From Vibrio ulleungensis (lineage in GTDB: Bacteria; Pseudomonadota; Gammaproteobacteria; Enterobacterales; Vibrionaceae): 64,000 nt of DNA. The stretch is taken from assembly GCF_016900875.1 (NCBI RefSeq), contig NZ_JAFEUM010000001.1, positions 634,918 through 698,917 on the forward strand, written 5' to 3'. Below are positions 62,221-64,000 of this stretch, in pieces. Numbering within the stretch: position 1 is the stretch's first letter; every line of letters begins with the position of its first letter. The notes under the pieces were generated by a model, which saw only the letters and a program-made list of their open reading frames with translations, was not told the origin of the DNA and ran no database searches. The position numbers were made by a program, and so were the translations under genes.

Positions 62221-62247
62221 AAAAAAGGCTTCCAATAGGAAACCTTT
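62221..62247 (-). terminator. Terminator-like hairpin between GH117 and GH2 genes
   Basis: On the minus strand the stem AAAGGTTTCC/GGAAGCCTTT (one mismatch) with a TATT loop is followed by six T residues. It lies inside the GH117-GH2 gap, so it may let only part of the transcript reach the beta-galactosidase gene. Confidence 0.6.
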
Positions 62248-62276
62248 ATGCAGTTAATAACGTATTGCGAGGTGGC

Positions 62277-63353
62277 CTAGTTGCTGTTTTGAAAAGTACC
62301 AGCGTCTAACACTTGTCGTTTAATGGTGTAACGGCAGATGTAGTTCCAGTTCCAACTTGGATCGTACTTGTGGCATATACCCCAGTTCAAACCAGGGTTT
62401 TGGAAAGTCCCTTCCTGTGCATCACGGAATATCCCGAGCGCTTCTGGAGCGCCTTTAATATGAGACATAATCTCAAAGTTGATGCCGTCAGCTGCCCATT
62501 GAATGGTGTTTTTTTCTGGTCCATCGGTGGTAATCAGTGACGCTATGCCACCATTTTGATGCCAAACCGCGACTTCGTGGCCAGAGTTAGAAATAGGGTT
62601 GTAGTCCGATTTGATGTACGGTCCTAAAACATTATCAGCGATAGCGACACCATGCTTAATTTCGCGCCCGCCCATATTCATCTCTTCACCCATGGTTTCC
62701 CCTTTGTAATAAAGGAAAAACTGGCCGTTGAAGAACATCAAACAAGGATCGTGGACTTTGTGGCTATCGAAGCTGCCTTTAGACTTAACATGAAAACGGT
62801 TGTCTTCCTCACCTAACCATTCACCGTCCTTTGAGGGACTTAGAATAGGGGCATCGGACTTGTTCCATGGTCCGTAAGGAGAGTCCGCCCATGCGATGCC
62901 GATTTCTTCGTACTGACGATTGGTATAGGGCGTTTGAACGGTTTGATACACCAGATAATATTTGCCATCGTGTGCAAGAATTTCTGGTGTGAACACCGCG
63001 CGGTCATCGAAGCGGCCTGATTCACCGGCCTGAATGGCAGGGCCTTGCTCTTTCCATTCTATCGCGTCTTTAGAGGTGGCATGCCACACCTCGGTTTTAT
63101 CCCATGGAAATACCTTATCGTTTATATCGCCAGTAAATCCTTTGGTTTCGCCTTCCCCTTTTGTGTACCAGCAGTGGTATAGATCGTCGACTTTTATGAC
63201 CGCTGTTGGGTCACGACGGATCACACCTTCTTCATAGGCGAAGTCGCCAGTCAATTCGTGAACGTCAAATTCTATCATCCATTCTGGGCCACGTTGATCG
63301 TAGCCACGCTCAAGAGCGCGACGCGATGCAGCGCTGAGTTTTTTAGATTCCAT
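62277..63353 (-). CDS. GH117 alpha-neoagaro-oligosaccharide hydrolase
   Basis: A 358-residue enzyme with no signal peptide. It shows the N-terminal [19 protein letters not shown] motif (the SxAxxR helix used for domain-swapped dimers in GH117), then [24 protein letters not shown] and [18 protein letters not shown], a five-bladed propeller pattern with several catalytic acids, and [13 protein letters not shown]. It cleaves the alpha-1,3 bond of neoagarobiose to release 3,6-anhydro-L-galactose. The start at 63353 is preferred over a TTG at 63371. It is the first gene of the third agar locus, with GH2 downstream. Confidence 0.95.
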   Translation of the reverse strand: MESKKLSAASRRALERGYDQRGPEWMIEFDVHELTGDFAYEEGVIRRDPTAVIKVDDLYHCWYTKGEGETKGFTGDINDKVFPWDKTEVWHATSKDAIEWKEQGPAIQAGESGRFDDRAVFTPEILAHDGKYYLVYQTVQTPYTNRQYEEIGIAWADSPYGPWNKSDAPILSPSKDGEWLGEEDNRFHVKSKGSFDSHKVHDPCLMFFNGQFFLYYKGETMGEEMNMGGREIKHGVAIADNVLGPYIKSDYNPISNSGHEVAVWHQNGGIASLITTDGPEKNTIQWAADGINFEIMSHIKGAPEALGIFRDAQEGTFQNPGLNWGICHKYDPSWNWNYICRYTIKRQVLDAGTFQNSN

Positions 63354-63371
63354 GTGAGTCTCGGGTTTCAA

Positions 63372-63736
63372 ATAATAGTAATTAACGACAAAGGTAAACC
63401 AATTTATCTAATTTCTCAGTGACACAGGTCATAATCCACTAAAAATCCCATGGAACAGTGATGGAACACGCAATTTGGCGAATTGTTCGTGCGACAAAAA
63501 CACTATGCAATCGATGGCAACTAGTTGTTTAAGTTATTGAATTGTAAGTGAAAAATTTACACTTGAGACTGCCGATATAACTTGTGCAATTTGCTTTCAT
63601 TTGTCAACCATGGAAAGGAATTGATAAACCTGTCACGTAAATGGCACGCTGAATACTCTAGATTTATCAACGAATCAGCGGTATTGGTTTACCAAAAAAG
63701 TAAAAAATCAAAAAAATTCATAAAAAGGGATGAACA
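63372..63736. promoter_or_regulatory. Divergent control region of the GH117-GH2 operon and porin gene
   Basis: Contains AAGGTAAACCAA at 63391-63402, TTGTCAACCA at 63601-63610 and the perfect 12-base palindrome TTGGTTTACCAA at 63684-63695. These are the same motif as upstream of the agarases (19951) and sugar importer (42139-43842). AGTGA-N6-TCATA at 63418 is a weak CRP-like site. Confidence 0.7.
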
Positions 63737-64000
63737 ATGAAAAATACGTTTCGTATTTCCACTCTTTGTAGCGCAATACTTGTTTGCTTACCATCGTATG
63801 CAGCTATCGATGAGGGTTTTGGGTTTCATGGTTACGCGAAAGGCGGCATAGGTATTACTAATGATGCCATTTTAAATCAACCAGCATATGACTGGGCCAA
63901 TTCAGGGATTAACATATTTCGACTTGAAGGCAATGGTTATACCAATAGCTCCGGTGGACGTTTAGGAAATGAAGCGAACTGGCTAGAAATGCACACCTCT
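63737..64000 (+). CDS. LamB-like carbohydrate porin (3' end outside window)
   Basis: Eighty-eight codons are visible before the window ends. The signal peptide is MKNTFRISTLCSAILVCLPS with cleavage after YA. The mature start GFGFHGYAKGGIGIT and the later GGRLGNEANWLEM match the opening of maltoporin/LamB (FHGYARSGIG and RLGNE blocks), an 18-stranded trimeric sugar porin. Placed divergent to GH117 and under a perfect operator, it likely admits agaro-oligosaccharides. AGGGA precedes the start. Confidence 0.85.
   Translation, partial: MKNTFRISTLCSAILVCLPSYAAIDEGFGFHGYAKGGIGITNDAILNQPAYDWANSGINIFRLEGNGYTNSSGGRLGNEANWLEMHTS

Noticed and set aside
1-64000. CRISPR arrays, rRNA and tRNA genes, phage genes, toxin-antitoxin pairs
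   Set aside because: Looked for; no regularly spaced repeats, no rRNA or tRNA-like cloverleaf sequence, and no phage structural or integrase genes were recognised by eye. A tRNAscan/Infernal run would settle the RNA part.

Overview
The window looks like part of a chromosome from an agar-degrading marine Vibrio or close relative. No rRNA or species marker is present. The genus-level guess rests on the gene families (DUF5062, DUF3861, the PBPRA1643-type SEC-C protein, Vibrio-style attC sites, RND and DUF481 proteins) and on the moderate GC. Every function below is inferred from sequence motifs, not from database searches.

Layout. 1-5.7 kb: housekeeping and stress genes (PhzF-like, DUF5062, QorB-like SDR, two NTF2-like proteins, a glycine betaine/choline-type binding protein, DUF3861, an HxlR regulator). 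5.8-8.9 kb: a small integrase-less cassette cluster (VOC protein, MAPEG protein, two small unknown genes). One attC site in it is split by an IS1111-group IS110 element, whose non-coding right end carries readable guide segments matching both flanks of its insertion site. 9-16 kb: MFS exporter, LysR regulator with divergent secreted amidase, DUF481 outer-membrane protein, SDR.

16.3-21.9 kb: first agar locus, a GH50-GH16 agarase operon divergent from a FadR-type GntR regulator, followed by an IclR regulator. 22-29 kb: RND efflux pair and a GH2 beta-mannosidase-like enzyme. 29-37.5 kb: a membrane EAL phosphodiesterase, a ManD/RspA-like dehydratase with divergent LacI regulator, LysR, Bcr-type MFS and SDR. 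37.5-47.5 kb: second sugar locus, a CUT1 ABC importer with two paralogous binding proteins, its divergent ATPase, a second FadR-type regulator, an aldehyde dehydrogenase and an M20 peptidase-like hydrolase, with a candidate small RNA between ATPase and regulator. 47.7-59.6 kb: outer-membrane barrel plus metzincin-like lipoprotein, a CDF metal exporter beside a MarR gene broken by a nonsense codon, a TetR locus, HD and GGDEF proteins, DUF302, AlkD-like, DCC, GNAT, SEC-C and MdaB proteins. 59.7-64 kb: third agar locus, GH117 and GH2 beta-galactosidase divergent from a LamB-like porin cut by the window edge.

How it fits together: extracellular GH16 agarase shortens agarose; a LamB-like porin and an ABC importer could bring oligosaccharides in; cytoplasmic GH50, GH2 beta-galactosidase and GH117 would release galactose and 3,6-anhydro-L-galactose; the aldehyde dehydrogenase may oxidise the latter. 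The same palindrome, TTGGTNNACCAA, recurs in the control regions of all three loci and suits the two near-identical FadR-type regulators, suggesting one regulon.
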